A stretch of DNA of 64,000 nt from assembly GCF_000090795.2 (NCBI RefSeq), contig NW_003546403.1, forward strand, positions 133,228-197,227, read 5' to 3'. The translations under genes and the position numbers were made by a program. The notes beneath the pieces were generated by a model. The model had not been told where the DNA came from, ran no database searches, and saw only the letters and a program-made list of their open reading frames with translations. This DNA is from Amphimedon queenslandica (Eukaryota; Porifera; Demospongiae; Haplosclerida; Niphatidae). This document shows, one piece after another, positions 34,216 to 50,530 of this stretch (its first letter is position 1; the number at the start of each line of letters is the position of its first letter).

Positions 34216-36697
34216 ATGGCGAGCAGTTTCACTGCTTTAAAGATAAAAGAGATCCATTCTGGGGTCATTCACAAGGTAGGAGGGAGAGTCAAGACCTGGC
34301 ACAAGCGTTGGCTTATACTAAAGTCCGACTATACTCTACAATACTTTAAGGACCCCTCTAAAGCACCACTAGGCTCCATATCTATCACTGACCCCTCCTT
34401 CAGTATTGAGAGAGGACAAGACGGGAGTTATACTGGCTGGCCCAAGACCTGCTCACTGGAGAACACAATGGTCATAACAACCAGTGGCAGAGTCTATTAT
34501 ATGTACACTGATAGCCTGAGCGAGACAGAGGAGTGGATAAGAGTGATAGAGGAACAAAGAAAGAGTATCGAGAAAAGTAGTAAGCGTGCATTCATTGGAG
34601 AGGGTGGGTTTTGTGTACTGGTGTGTGTTTTTTATACATATTTATAGTTACTTTTATAAAGTTATTGCAATGGACGTATTATTAATAATAATTTTTGTTA
34701 CAATACATTATTTTCATATTTTATGTACACACTGCATGCATCAATGCATCCATTAATGCATGAGCTAACTCTTGCTATCCCTTCCCTTCTCTCTCTCTCT
34801 CTCTCTTTCTCCTTTAGCTCCCCAGTCCCTCCCTGGTAGGTATAATAAAATGGGTGGCAAAGCCTCTAGCCTCGAGATGCCCTCAGTGGTAGAACCAACA
34901 AACCGAACCCCAAAACAATACAGAAAGAAAGATAGGAGGCTTCCAACCAAGCGCTTCAATTCTGCGATGGTAACCGACAGCGATGAAGGAAGTGCTGTAG
35001 ATTCTGACACCGGAGCTGATGGACAGTTGGACCCAAACGAGTTTAGCAATTCTTGTGTTGATACTAGCATAACATCACCAACTAGTCCTCCGCCTTCGGC
35101 TGAGCCACTCTATGATCTTGTAACTCAAGCAAACATTCAAGAAGATAGTGGCAAAGCAAATACTACTTCCACTAGCTCTCTCCTTCCTCCTCGTAATATT
35201 GGTAACCGAACCATCTCTCTTAATTCCGTCGGTGAGAATCGAAACCTGAAAGATAGCGTGTGCCTCAACGAGTCTCTCTACGATTTGGTTGGTCGCATTA
35301 ATGCTGGGGAAGATGAGGGCGGGGCTCCAGAATCAACCAAGAAAGAAGAAGTGACAGAAACGCAAGAATTATATGAACCGGTAGCTGACGTACCTCTGGA
35401 TAAAGGTCCCCCCACTCCGTCAAAAGCAAAAATTAGCATCCCCCCGGCCACTTCCCAGCAGTGCAATGAGCAGCTGTATGATTCTGTGGATGAGATGAAC
35501 ATTGGGAACAAGGACACTGGAGTCATGTATGAGGATGTGGATAGAGAGACTGGTCTAAAGGAGGCAGAGTCAAGCGATGATGATGATGATGAGCGGGTCC
35601 CACTTCCTCCCAGTAACATAGCACAGTCAGCCTCTCCTCCTCCTCCTCTTCCTCCCAGAGCTGGTGAAGAAATGTATGACAATGCTCCAAGCCTGCCTCC
35701 TAAACAAACTGACACTAGCAATAAAAATACTGATGATGAGCTTCCCGATAGTGAAGACTACTATGGCAATAGTAGTATTAGTAATGCAGCTCCTCTTAGA
35801 ATATCAGTCCCTTCTCCATTGCCCTCACCTTCCAGACCCCCTAAGCCTCTACCACGTACTACGATTGATCCTAATACTCACCACTCGGCCAGTGCTACTA
35901 ATGGTGTTACTGCTACTAATGGTGTTACTGCTACTGGTGATATTGAAGCTGAGGAATATGGCGAGGAACTGTATGATGATATTGAAGGAGTCCTTCACTC
36001 ATCATCAGGGAGTGATGTACTGAGAGAAGGAGAGAAAGGGAAAAGAGAAGAAGAGGAGGGAGGGACTCAGAGAGAAGAGATTCAGAGAGAGGTGGAGGTA
36101 GAGATCAAAAGAGAAGATAAGGAGGAAGGCAGACAGAAAGAGGAGGAAGAGGCAGAAAAAGAAATAGTAGAAGTAAAAGGACCAGAAAATAACAAGGAAA
36201 AGGAAAATGGAATGAATAACGATACAGGTAAGCTATTTGCACTAAGAGATATATATATAAAATTCTGTTCTTGTACCCGCCTACGCATTTGATTTACATC
36301 ATTAATTACTACTCTAGTACAAAAGTATAGCAAAAGTGCAAGTCCTTTCTATTTATGTAACTTTTGGTTGTGTAAACTGTGTCTATGTTTCTTAAATACA
36401 CAAAGCATACACGTACAGTACATGTACATGTGTAATACGTAATGTTGGTGTTGTTGTCCGTGTACAATTTTATGTTATTGTTGTTAGTTGATTTTTAGAT
36501 AAAGTTTATTAATGTTGTTTATAATGATATACTTGTGTACATAGTCTTGTGTGGGCAATCTTTCTGTCTAGCTTGAGGTCTCAATATCCTCTTTTTTATT
36601 ATGTACTTTCGCCCATTTATCCTACGCATCACAAACAAAAACACGATCCATATACGTAAATATAATAAAATTAACAAATTGAAATTATATAATTATA

Positions 36698-36743
<46 letters not shown>

Positions 36744-37799
36744 TCTATCTATAAACTGAAAGATTCTGAGCCTGCCAATCCTACAGTACAAGTTAGTAGT
36801 ATATCTAACACTCCTCCAAGTGCTAGTAAAGGGAAGAGAGTCCATGCAGCCACTGTCGGTTCAACTGATACTGGTGAGTGGAAAGCATTATTTCATTCTG
36901 TATTCTTAGAAGTGTCTTATCTCTGTGTATGGCTTTTACTCATTGCATTTATGGATGAAAGTGCATTATTTGTATAGCTTGTGGAATGTGTCCTTTGTAT
37001 AGTCTCATTAGTAGAGAGTTGTAATGACACAAAATAATGTCTACGTAAAAATTACTATACTACAATTAAAATTCTTTTATTATCATGTAGGGATAGAAAT
37101 GTTTTATCGGAGAGCGCAGGAGCTAAGCACCTTAGGAGAAGAAGAAGAAGCAACTAAAGCAACTAGACAAGCTAAGGACCTCTTTCAAACAAAGAAGGAA
37201 GCCATTTTGAGTTCAGAGGATAAAGTGGTATTAGCTGAAACACTGAGAGAAGTGGAAGCGGAGAAGCAATTAGCCTCCGAAGAAAAGTAATATTAAGATA
37301 TTAAAATGGTGCATGCGTATGCTAATTCAGCTCTTTAATTTGGAGCTGCTTTATTTATATAACATCAATTATAGTATTTCCCCTTGTAATTTATGTTATT
37401 GCACCTCAATTTACACAAGTTGGGGTGTAAACAAAAACAGGAAATAAAAATTTTGAAATATACCATATAGCAGGTTTAATTTGAGGATAACAAATTTCGC
37501 AGTTTTTTTTTTTGAAGATTCGCAAAATTAAATCCCTTGAAAATCAGTTTAATACGGTACAAGATGGCAATTCGTGAAAATTAATTCCATGAACCTCCGG
37601 ATACAGGCGATTCATGAAAATTATTATCCTCGAAATAAACCCGCTATACGGTATTTTAGCTAGTTTATACTGTTCTCTTTCCTTTAGATTCAAGTGGGAA
37701 AGGGAAAGATTGAAATTCGAGGAAGAACGCAAGAAATTCGAAAGAGAGAAGCAAGAGCTCCTTGAAGAATTAGCAAAAGCTAAAGGAGGAACTCAATGA
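34216..37799 (+). CDS. PH-domain adaptor with repeated tyrosine motifs and C-terminal coiled coil
   Basis: A five-exon model gives about 738 aa: 34216-34603, 34818-36227, 36763-36873, 37091-37286, 37688-37799. Residues about 10-115 form a PH domain (SGVIHKVGGRVKTWHKRWLILK ends here; W in SETEEWIRVIEEQ closes it), expected to bind phosphoinositides at the membrane. The middle is acidic, Pro-rich and disordered. It repeats tyrosines in acid contexts: LYDLV (twice), LYEPV, LYDSV, MYEDV, MYDNA, LYDDI. These are typical tyrosine-kinase or SH2 docking sites. It also has SH3-ligand stretches (SPPPPLPPRAG, PSRPPKPLPR). A Glu/Lys-rich region and a heptad-like C-terminus (RFKWERERLKFEEERKK) suggest a coiled coil. 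The layout recalls DOK/GAB-type docking proteins, but no PTB domain is visible and I cannot name the family. Confidence 0.8.
37461..37653. mobile_element. MITE, family A copy 3
   Basis: A 193-bp element in the last intron of the PH adaptor gene. Left end TACCATATAGCAGGTTTAAT pairs with right end AATAAACCCGCTATACGGTA. The TA-flanked CCRTATAG tips match 5401-5613 and 15576-15775. Confidence 0.75.
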
Positions 37800-38074
37800 A
37801 ACACTCAACCAGTGGACATATTCATGCACGCCATCTTTCCCTATCAATTATTATCAATATTAGCATTATAATTATTATTATAATTATTATTGTTATTGTT
37901 CTTTTTAATTTCTCATTTGACGTGTGTTTGTGCATTATGTAAAACTTATTGATTGATTGTGATATAATAGAGCAATGCATTGATTGGATATCAATTTTCA
38001 TGAGCCACCCAAGCATGATGTTGGCATGCATTTCTTGAATTTTTCTACACGGAGGTGGCTACTTTGATTTCAAA

Positions 38075-38982
38075 ATGTTTAAAGCAACTCTCTTTTTTAT
38101 TATTCTGAGTTTCATCAAATCTGCAGGTAACCATGCTAATTATTATTAAATCAACTGTTCAACATAAATGATTGTACTATTATATTCTGTCTAGTTACTT
38201 CTTCTTGTCAGTCGGCTAACTTATCATGTGAAGATATTCATAATTACTGGCCAGAGAGTTCATCAGGGTTTTATAAAATAATAGACAAAGAAGGAACAAA
38301 GCAGAATATGTATTGTGATATGGAAGAGCTTAGAGAGTTGTGTGGCTCAAGGGGAGGATGGACAAGACTAGCATATCTGAATATGAGTGACTCTACAGTG
38401 AACTGTCCTTCTGGGTTTAGACTGTACCAGTCAGGCGGAGTTAGAGCTTGTGGTAGACCAGTAACAAGCATTGGTGGCTGTGTATCAGTTCAGTTCCCAT
38501 CTAACGGTATCAGTTATTCTCAGATATGTGGTAGAGTAACAGGCTACCAGTACCGATCCACTGATGCCAGAGTCAATAGTAATAACTTGGATTACTATTA
38601 TGTTGATGGTGTGAGTATCACTCGTGGGTCTCCTCGTCAACATGTCTGGACACTGATAGCTGGATGGACCGATTCTCAAGCTAGCTGCAATTGCAACGAA
38701 AAGCTCCAACCTGTTGGCTATCATTATTACTGTGAATCAGGGAATCCTACGAATGATGCTGATCGCCCGATCCTTTTTACAGGTGACCCACTCTGGGATG
38801 GTCAAAGTTGTGGGGTATATGAAGAGGCTTGTTGCAGTGCCCCTGCAGCTGGTGCCCCATGGTTTCACAGAGACTATGGCAACACTACCACTACTGACTA
38901 TATTGAGTTGAGGGTGTGTGCCGACGAGGGAACTGATAATGAAGATGTTACGGTTGGATTGTATGAGATTTATGTCAAGTGA
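38075..38982 (+). CDS. Secreted cysteine-rich protein with fibrinogen-like N-terminal features
   Basis: Two exons, 38075-38126 and 38195-38982, give 279 aa. The N-terminus is a signal peptide (MFKATLFFIILSFIKSA). The sequence SSGFYKIIDKEG...NMYCDMEE resembles the start of fibrinogen-type domains (GYY.I...G....VYCDM). It is followed by GGWTRLAYLNMSDS and CPSGFRLYQSGGVRACGRP, then many cysteines and a C-terminal ELRVCADE. No transmembrane segment follows, so it is probably secreted. I recall similar proteins as families in sponges and cnidarians but know no function. A lectin-like or extracellular matrix role is only a guess. Confidence 0.8.
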
Positions 38983-39641
38983 AGTGAACACATGTACAGC
39001 AAGTAGTGTGTGCAATGGTTACGACTGCAGTAGTGATGTAATGGCAATCATGTGTACTGTTTTTGTGTCAATTTTTTTTTGATAAAAAATCGTCATAAAA
39101 TAATACTTGTACAAGACTGGAGCATAAATCTAAGCAAAAATAGGCTACTTTTGCAAAATTTATCTCATAATTCTAAAGTAAACTATATCTACTGGTATTA
39201 TGATGCTTAAAGCTGTCATGCTCTTTTAAAAACACAATATAACTACATTGTATAAGTGCATCTCATTCCCATTAGTGACGTATTGCCACAAACAAATCTT
39301 TGAGTAAATTCAAACTACATGTGTAGCTCAAGTTGCTCCACCTTTCCAGCTTTTGAAGACTCAAAGAAAACAAATAATTATAAATTAAATAATTTCAAGA
39401 CATAATGTTAAAAATACACGAAAACAAAAACATGGAATAATAATAATAATAATAACAACAATACAATGATAATATAATATAATAATAATAATAATAATGA
39501 GAATAATAATAAACATGCAGCAATATAGTTGTTTCCATACAACTGAAACCTTTATTAACACAACAACTTGATCACTGACAGAATATAATACTGAATCAAC
39601 CGTGTATAACCTGGTTTATAAAGGGTTAAATATGACCACGC
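38983..39641. other. Convergent intergenic region
   Basis: This lies between the 3' ends of the secreted protein gene (+) and the USP6NL-like gene (-). It is AT-rich with (AAT)n runs at 39438-39505. No gene is seen. Confidence 0.5.
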
Positions 39642-42600
39642 CTATCTATGACGGTACTCTGGCACATGTCCATTATAGGTAGTGTATCCGTTAGGTCGCT
39701 GGGGGGATGAATGGGATGTGGGTGGGTGTGTCTGTGGGTGTGGCCTCACTGAAGCAGCAGCCCGTTGCTTTGCCTCGTGATTGAGGCTTGAAAGATCTTG
39801 TAATCTGACAGTTGCTGGTGGCATGGCAAGGTTGGCCTTCACTAGTTCCGAGTGGACTGCGTCTAACTCGGTTATGACAGTGTCCTCATCGGCAGGTCTC
39901 CTGTCAAGCTCTTGTAGGAATATTCTGATCTCGTCCTCTCTCATTCTCAACAGTGTTTCTACAAGAGGAGAGGAAAGCAGTTTATAAGAAGTTAAGGACT
40001 ACTATGCTATGTAGTACATGTAGAAAAGATTGAGGCAATTTCGATCATTATTCTTTTATTTTTTCATTTTCATATACATGTACATGTACATGTACATGTA
40101 ACACTTTCAAATTTGCACAACTACACATACATGTACAATGTACATGTGCAGCTTATACATGTAATTTATTAGATTTGTCATGTGAACTCACTCCTGTGTA
40201 TTCTCAGTAGTACGAGTGAGGCTGATACTAATATCGATTCTCCGTTAAATAAGAATGCATCCCATATTCTCAACGTCAACTGAAATGGAACCTATCGAAA
40301 AATAAGACGTACATCATAACATGAAAATAACAATACTTGTACATGTACTTGGACATGCATACGAACATGTACGTATAATCGCAACACTTACAGCATCTAG
40401 GTAACATTTTACAAACCAAGGGGTTGTATATTCAGAAGGATCAATATGATGAGTCATCTGAGAGAGAAAAAAAGAGAGAGAGTCAAATATTGCTACATGT
40501 ACATGTGCATCCCATAATAAGTGCTACATGCATAATACACTCCTTATTTGGTATGCCTTGTCTAGTCACACGTTAGTACTTACAAAGTGTCGGTCAAGTT
40601 TAGGAAGGAAGCGTCTCCTTATGTTCCCATGAAGATCACAATAGGCAAGGAGCTTAGGGAGGCCTGGGATGAGCATCCCATGCATAGCAAACCGAGGGCT
40701 ACCTATCAGTATTACCATGGCCCAGAAAGCATCCTTAAAGAGTGAAAGAAGGAGGGAGTGAGAGAGAGAGAGGGAATTTCATCAGATTAATTTATTTTAA
40801 TTTCGCACATTATACCTCTTCATTTAAATACATTAGCAACATTGCTGCAATACTGCTCATGCCTTGAGTGTAACCCAACACCTGAGGAAAAGGAGAGAGA
40901 GAGGGAGAGAGAGGATGAGAGAGAGAAGGGGGAGAAAGAGAGTGAATTACATGTACAATGTATAAAGAATAGAGTAACATTATTCCCCCCCCCACACACA
41001 TACAATGTATAACTTACAGGATTATACATAGAATATGCGACGAGTACGTGAAAGAGAGCCTGCTGCTTAATCCCATACCTGTCTCTATACATCACGTGGT
41101 TCCTAAAGGTCCTTAACACATCAACATCAATCTGCTTGATATCAGGGGACTCCCTCCTACCCAACTGCTTCATAGACTACAAAATGTACATAAAGAACAT
41201 TATTATTATACATGTACATGTACATGTACATGTACATGTATTATAATTGACAAAATTTGGTCAAAGACCCTCCTAGTACAGGGACTTTGGCCTGATTTTG
41301 GAGCAACTTTAAAAATTCATAAAAAATCCAACTTTGATTGAAATCACCTCAAACTTTCTATACAACATAAGAACATGTACATGTATGTGTATCAGAAAAT
41401 GTAATAAAAATGTAGAATTCTCTCCTAGTCATTTTTGACATAATCTTGTACATCTACACGTACATGAATAATGATCTTTGAACTAATTAACTTTACATGT
41501 ACTGTACACATTTTACTATCCAACTAGTTGTTTATTATGTTCATGTGTACACAGTATAATACCCACAATACAATTAAGGCAACAAGGATATTGACACACA
41601 CACACACATTGTAACTGTACTGTACACAAAGTGAAAAGACAAGCACCTGGCTTCTTCCTTCTTCTCCCTCCTCTCTTTGTCCTTTTTAACATACACACAC
41701 AATTATTATAGAAAGGACAATAAATATACATGTATATCACATAATACATGTACATGTACATGTAATTAACAAGAAGGAAAGAATCTTAAGCACTCTCGAG
41801 TACTTTCAATTCTCTTTCCCTCTCCCTCCCTTCCTCCCCTACTGCAAACACATTACTAAAATTCTTAAAATGTGTAACAGATGACACTCCATGCCTTACA
41901 TGTACATACTTACTCACCATAAACATTGCACACACACAGACACATCACTCATGACGTACACTGTACATGTAAATTCACATGTTCTCATATTATCAATATT
42001 GCGTGTACATGTCTTTGTCAATTTTTAACTCAAACACACATACAGTATGTATTATCATATCTTTACTTATTAGTTTTATGTAGTTTTTACCTCATAAATG
42101 CCAGCTTCTTTGACTCCCTCTATGTCAAGGACATGTTTCCATACTTCACCTCTCACTGAGTCAGGTATCCCTTTATTGACACGTTTGAGGAGCTTGTCAG
42201 TTCCCCAATACTTGTGCCACTTCTTTAACATCTTGCCCCACTTGTAAGCTCTCTCTCTTTCAATTTGAACGACCTTCAGTGTGTACATAAAAAGAAGAGA
42301 AAAAAGGAGAGGGAAGAGAATAGCAGAGAAGATTACCATACAGTAGAAGAGGGTGCAGTACGTGGTTATTGTAGCATCACATGTCACACATATGTTCATG
42401 TTACAATAAATTCCATGCAATCCTTCATCAATCAATAGTTTTTATAATCTACATACCTTGTCTGGTAGACCTGTAGCTATAGGCTTCGTGCTGAAAAGGG
42501 AGAGAAAGAGGGAGAGAGCAAAGAAGAAGGAGGGAATAAATAAGATAAACTTAAACAAGGTACTGTAGTATACATGTGCATGTACATGTACAGTATATAG

Positions 42601-43183
42601 GATAAATAAGATAAGTTACATGTAAAACAATAATGCTGTAGTATTTTTGTAAATGTACTAAATGTACATAGAATGACAGATGGGAGGGATGGACAAATAT
42701 GTACAATGTTATGGCAGAAATCTTGGCAGAGGACACAAAGGATGTTGTCTACACACTTTGACTATGCTGGTTTTATTAACAAACAAGGCAAAGGAATAGC
42801 AATTTGCATACTTTGGAACCACACCATTCACCATATCGGTAATAATTATTATGAAACACATGTAAACATGATAGTAGGCATACATGTACATGCATAGATT
42901 GCATTATTATGTACATGTACATGTACATGTATATGATGCATGTACAGTACATGTATAACTTACTGCATAAAGCCATATCTGTCTGTTGATCTATAAACCG
43001 ATAAATCAGGGTCCTCCCAGTCTTCTATAACAGCACCATCATCCCTACCCTTTAGCATAAAAAGATGAAAGAGGTTAAAAAGATGAAAGAGGTTAATAAA
43101 GTTAAAAAAAGAGCAAAGAATCTTACAATGTCATATTTCTGAACGATACGAACTCTGTCTTCGTCATCAGTTTTATTCGCCAT
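39642..43183 (-). CDS. USP6NL: USP6NL/RN-tre-like TBC domain Rab GTPase-activating protein
   Basis: A ten-exon model gives 405 aa: 43183-43127, 43049-42964, 42490-42457, 42273-42091, 41176-41018, 40881-40816, 40733-40584, 40457-40392, 40291-40192, 39958-39642. The start ([20 protein letters not shown]) matches the N-terminus of RN-tre. The TBC domain has both catalytic fingers: Arg100 in [10 protein letters not shown] and Gln179 in [26 protein letters not shown] and [15 protein letters not shown] are diagnostic of this subfamily. It should stimulate GTP hydrolysis by endosomal Rabs (Rab5/Rab41/Rab43 in mammals). The tail after the TBC is short and Pro/Gln-rich, much shorter than human USP6NL. 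Confidence 0.92.
41246..41455. repeat. Dispersed ~178-bp repeat, diverged copy
   Basis: Inside a USP6NL-like intron. It has ACAAAATTTGGTCAAAGACC, TACAGGGACTTTGGCCTGAT, CAAACTTTCTATACAACATA and GTATCAGAAAATGTAAT, in the family order. Confidence 0.65.
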
Positions 43184-44604
43184 TGTATATACTGAGGGAG
43201 GGAAAGGTGTGGAGTGGTTAGTAATTGAACAAGTTATTTATTTACATTTTTATAGCAGTCATGCATAAAGCAAGATAATGAGCCGAAATACACATAATAT
43301 ACATGGATAATAACATTAAACACACACAACAAATTCTTAGAAACCACACAACACAGTATGTGCATGTCAATAGTGCATATGCCCTTTTATTATAATGAGA
43401 ACATAAACTATATCACTGTATAAACTATATCACTGTATCAACTGCAATAAAGATTATCTAATAGTACTCTTGTTAATATCATTATTACCATTCACTCACA
43501 CCATATATTTTCTAATTAGTGCACACCCAAATGCTGCACATTACAATTATGCATCCATTCCAGGCTACAGTATACAGTATACATGTACATGAAATAAAAA
43601 TCAATTCTTACAATAAAACAAAGGCATGTGCATAGTATTAAGTACATGTGCATTTTATGTTTATTCTCATTGCATGATATTAAAAATCAAATAAAAACTG
43701 ATTTATCTTTGACAAATGTTATGATAGACTATGTTGTACATACAGCAAAGTGATTCAGACAAACAGATGAACCCACACTATAGTTTATGATTGTGGAAAT
43801 ATTCCTATCACCTACTCAATTAATATATATCCAAGCTCAATTACCATTATGCCGGCAAAACCAGCCTAATTTAATGTACATGTACATTGTAAAATCTACA
43901 TGTATATGAACATGTACACGTACACATGTGCATTAATTTATTTCTTAATGCAATAACTATTATTAAATCTTGCCTAAATCTATCCCTCCCCGACAGCAGA
44001 GTAAGGTTGTTCTGTTAGTTCACTATAAGCTAATAAGGACGGTGCCAATTTCAAATTTATAAGATAAAAAACAACTTAGATTGTATACACATACACACGA
44101 GCACAAAAACATGCACATAGCTGTCATTGCAAAGTATGTACATGTACATGTACATGCGTGCATTTACATGTGAATGTGTATTTTATGGAAGTTGGCAGCT
44201 AGCCGCTGCACATCCTTGCAAGATGAACCAGTAAAAAGTCACACATGTACATGTACATGTAAAGTCTCACTAGCCGGACCTACTGCACATAAATAAACGC
44301 ATACACTTACTGGCACACACAGAGAGCACAATGGAATGGTATTATGGTAACAATGTTCATGTAATAATGGATACCGACACCATAGTATATCTATGCTGAC
44401 ACTGACACTCATTAGAGGAGATGTACACACACAAATACACAAAATGAGTAGATGTAAGTCATAATAATGGAAGCCCTGGCTAAGAGAAGAGGGACCAGTT
44501 GAAAAGTGTTTACCCTAGTCAGGCTATATTTTGACTCAAAATTTGATTACACCATAAAGAACTATTATACCGTACACATGAGTCATAGTATCAAACATTA
44601 CATA

Positions 44605-44620
44605 GAGAGAGAGAGAGGGA

Positions 44621-44697
<77 letters not shown>

Positions 44698-44717
44698 GAG
44701 AGAGGGAGAGAGAGAGA
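44605..44717. repeat. (GA)n tract
   Basis: About 110 bp of GA/GGGA repeats between the coding start of the USP6NL-like gene and its proposed 5' untranslated exon. Confidence 0.92.
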
Positions 44718-45140
44718 TACAAACAAAGGGACAAATTGTACATGAATAATAGAATAGAGACAAAATGAGACTAATGCAACAAAACAAGAATACAAGCTGG
44801 TGTGAACAGAGACGGAGGATTAATAGGCAAACTGTTGAGTAGGGAAATGTAGTAACTAAGAATAGTACAATACTCTATCTAACAGTTGTACAACGAACTG
44901 GCTACAGTATCAATATCATTACTACTAGATCGAGATACAGCGAGAAAAGGGAAGACAAAGAGGGTTGAAAATGTAAAATAATGCACATACAACTGATGTA
45001 TTACAACAGAACAAGACATTAGGAAGAGAGTACAAGCTTTTCACTTCCAATATCAAACGAAAAAGAGCAGTATTATAGTATGGACCAGACTACAGTATGG
45101 TGTCGAGTAGGAACAACAAGGAGTGTGGTATGTATCTCAC

Positions 45141-45250
45141 CTGTAGCGGCTGTCTTGCAGGTAGAAAAATACAGAGGATTCTAGGATAGCTCGCTGTCTA
45201 GAGAGAGAAAGAAGAAGAAGCGTCTCTGGGGGAATGAAGTTACTACTACA
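45141..45250 (-). other. Possible 5' untranslated exon of the USP6NL-like gene
   Basis: On the minus strand a good donor (CTACAG|GTGAGATA) lies at 45141/45140. The start-codon exon has an acceptor (CCCTCAG) just before 43191. Splicing the two would give a short leader exon. Its upstream limit is a guess. The 2-kb interval has no other gene. Confidence 0.35.
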
Positions 45251-45476
45251 GAATCGAGCGATATTGAGTGACCACACCCAGCTAAGAAAGGGTTAATAAA
45301 ACAGGTCGCATTGTAATGACGACATTGTACGTAATAGAACTGAGTGAGCGGTTTAGTGCAAAGTGCTTTACTGCTTTTATAGTTAGGCTTCTCGTGAATT
45401 GTGATTCTCTTTTTTCCAATAAACAGATGCACACACATACACATAAATGTTCCCTAAAATCCTCAAGATTCCTGAT

Positions 45477-48585
<3,109 letters not shown>

Positions 48586-48805
48586 GCTGAATTGAAGGAA
48601 ACGGATAATATACTGATTATGGTATTCTCCGTTTACTTTAACCACATGTAGCTAGGAGGCGTGCACTCGCCCACGCATAGATATCAACCGCGCCCCCTGG
48701 TTTGAACACGCCTATGCATGCAACAAACAAACTTGACATCATTTCCGTGAACATACAAGGGAAGAGACAAGAGAGCAGAATCTCTCTCTCCTTTTGTCTT
48801 TTAGA
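48586..48805. promoter_or_regulatory. Likely bidirectional promoter (PSMA1 / MANSC protein)
   Basis: The divergent start codons are 220 bp apart, so both promoters must overlap here. The middle (48660-48720) is relatively GC-rich. A pyrimidine run ending TTTTAG just before the MANSC start (48804) could instead be a splice acceptor for an unseen 5' exon. Confidence 0.45.
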
Positions 48806-50275
48806 ATGAAGTCTCTTGCAGGGATTATACTTATCTTTCTGACTGTCAGTTTGGCCATTGCCGGCCACGTCTATGAAGATGACACAATATGTTCTGCTAG
48901 TGGAAGACATCACAGATCCTATGATGGTAGAATAGTCGACATAAAGAAATCAAGAGAGCTAGGGGCAAGACTCTTGGCAGGAAGCAGCGCCTCTAGTTAC
49001 CCAGACTGCCTGGAGAGCTGTTGCTATGATGATAGCTGTGACATGGCCTTGTTTAGGAGCCAGGATACTTACAATAGCGATGGCAGCACTAAACACAATT
49101 GCTACCTCATTCAGTGTAAGGAGAAGAGCAACTGTATCATGGCACACCACAGTCAGTTCACTGCTACGTACTTTGAAAAAAGTAAGGAAGAGGAATGGGG
49201 CTTAGTGTATAATGTACTATTATTATCCACTCTTGCTGTTATGCATTTACAATAGTGAGGTGTCATTTTTGCCAAAGATGTGGTAACCCTCTAAAATTAA
49301 ATTACCAGTAGCTACTATGATTAGTAGAACTTGTAGAACTCTCATTCACTTATTTACTAGTTAAAAGATGCACGTAGAAACAGTAAAATCAATAATAATG
49401 GTGAAATGAAATATTATTATAAAATGGAAGGAAGATCATGCATGAGCACTCGTGCATCTATGTTGAGTCTATGTGTCCTCATTATCAGTCTCTTATTTCT
49501 TTTGTGGCACGAGGATGTTATGTATAATACTATTGACTGGTCTCATGTGATAAAGTAGCGTAGATTCATTATTATTAGAGTGACAAGCCAGCGATGCATG
49601 TCAAATGAAATTAGGTCAAAATTCCACATTATTATACATGTAGCTTAGTCCTTGAGATTCTTTCCTCATCTTTCCTTTTTTTAAATAAATTCTCTTTTTT
49701 TTTCTCTAGATGAAGAGCAGCCTGTCATCCCTGAAAAGGCAACAACAAAAGTGGAATCAACCAGTACATTATACTCCTTGCCGGCTCGTACTCAATCGAA
49801 ATCAGTTTCAAGAGCCTCTGTAACAATAACTCGTGTTAGGCCTACTCCATCATCATCTTCAACTTCAAGCTCTGCCGTTATACACAGAAGCAGTGTAATA
49901 CCTTCACCTGGGGCTATGCTTACTAATCCACCCAGTACTACTCAAACCAGTATAGACGGGGTAATGCAGCCAAGCCCAGCGCCATCAGTTACTACAGGAA
50001 GCAGCACTATTGATGGGACTGTAGAGACTGGTAGTCCAAATGAGCAGCCACATAATGCAGTGGATGGGAATGAAGAGGAACACTTGCCTGCTTGTGCTGG
50101 CAGTGATTGTGGTAGTTCCAGTGGTAGTGGTCTCATCATAGGTCTAGTGATGGGGTCTGCTTTCTTCCTACTAGTAGTACTGACTGTTGCTGCAGTTATA
50201 CACAGACTCCATTCAAACAGAAAGAAGAAACACTATCACAATGTGGACTACCTTATCAATGGTATGTACTCTTGA
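48806..50275 (+). CDS. MANSC-domain type I membrane protein
   Basis: Two exons, 48806-49181 and 49710-50275, give 313 aa. A signal peptide (MKSLAGIILIFLTVSLAIAG) is followed by a MANSC/MANEC-type eight-cysteine domain (CLESCCYDDSCDMALFR ... CYLIQCKEKSNC), then a Ser/Thr/Pro-rich stalk likely O-glycosylated. One membrane helix follows (LIIGLVMGSAFFLLVVLTVA) and a short basic tail with HYHNVDYLINGMYS. The tyrosines YHNV and YLI could be sorting or kinase sites. The AATAAATAAA at 50453 may be its poly(A) signal. Family members include MANSC1 and HAI-1. No Kunitz domain is present, so I do not assign protease inhibition. If the first donor is not used, the frame runs to 49255 and ends in a hydrophobic tail (see findings). 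Confidence 0.82.
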
Positions 50276-50530
50276 TCACATGAAGGACACATGATGATAA
50301 AACACACTCTCTTTCAATACATGCAATGTACTATCAATCATTCCTCATTCATTTTTCATTCATCTTCAGAATAATTACTATCAAAATCTTCATTATTATT
50401 ATTATTTCCAGTAATATTGCGGTCATAATTATAATTTTTCCTTTAACTTTCGAATAAATAAACATCTGTAGTAAAAGAAAGAAACTCAAAGAGAGAGAGA
50501 GAGGGATGATAAGGTTAACAAATACAAGAG

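Noticed and set aside
44536-44795. Open frames through the GA repeat
   Set aside because: Same artefact of dinucleotide repeats.
48686-48706. CGCGCCCCCTGGT resembles the core of a CTCF site
   Set aside because: CTCF is generally regarded as restricted to bilaterians, and only part of the motif matches; chance in a GC-rich promoter is more likely.
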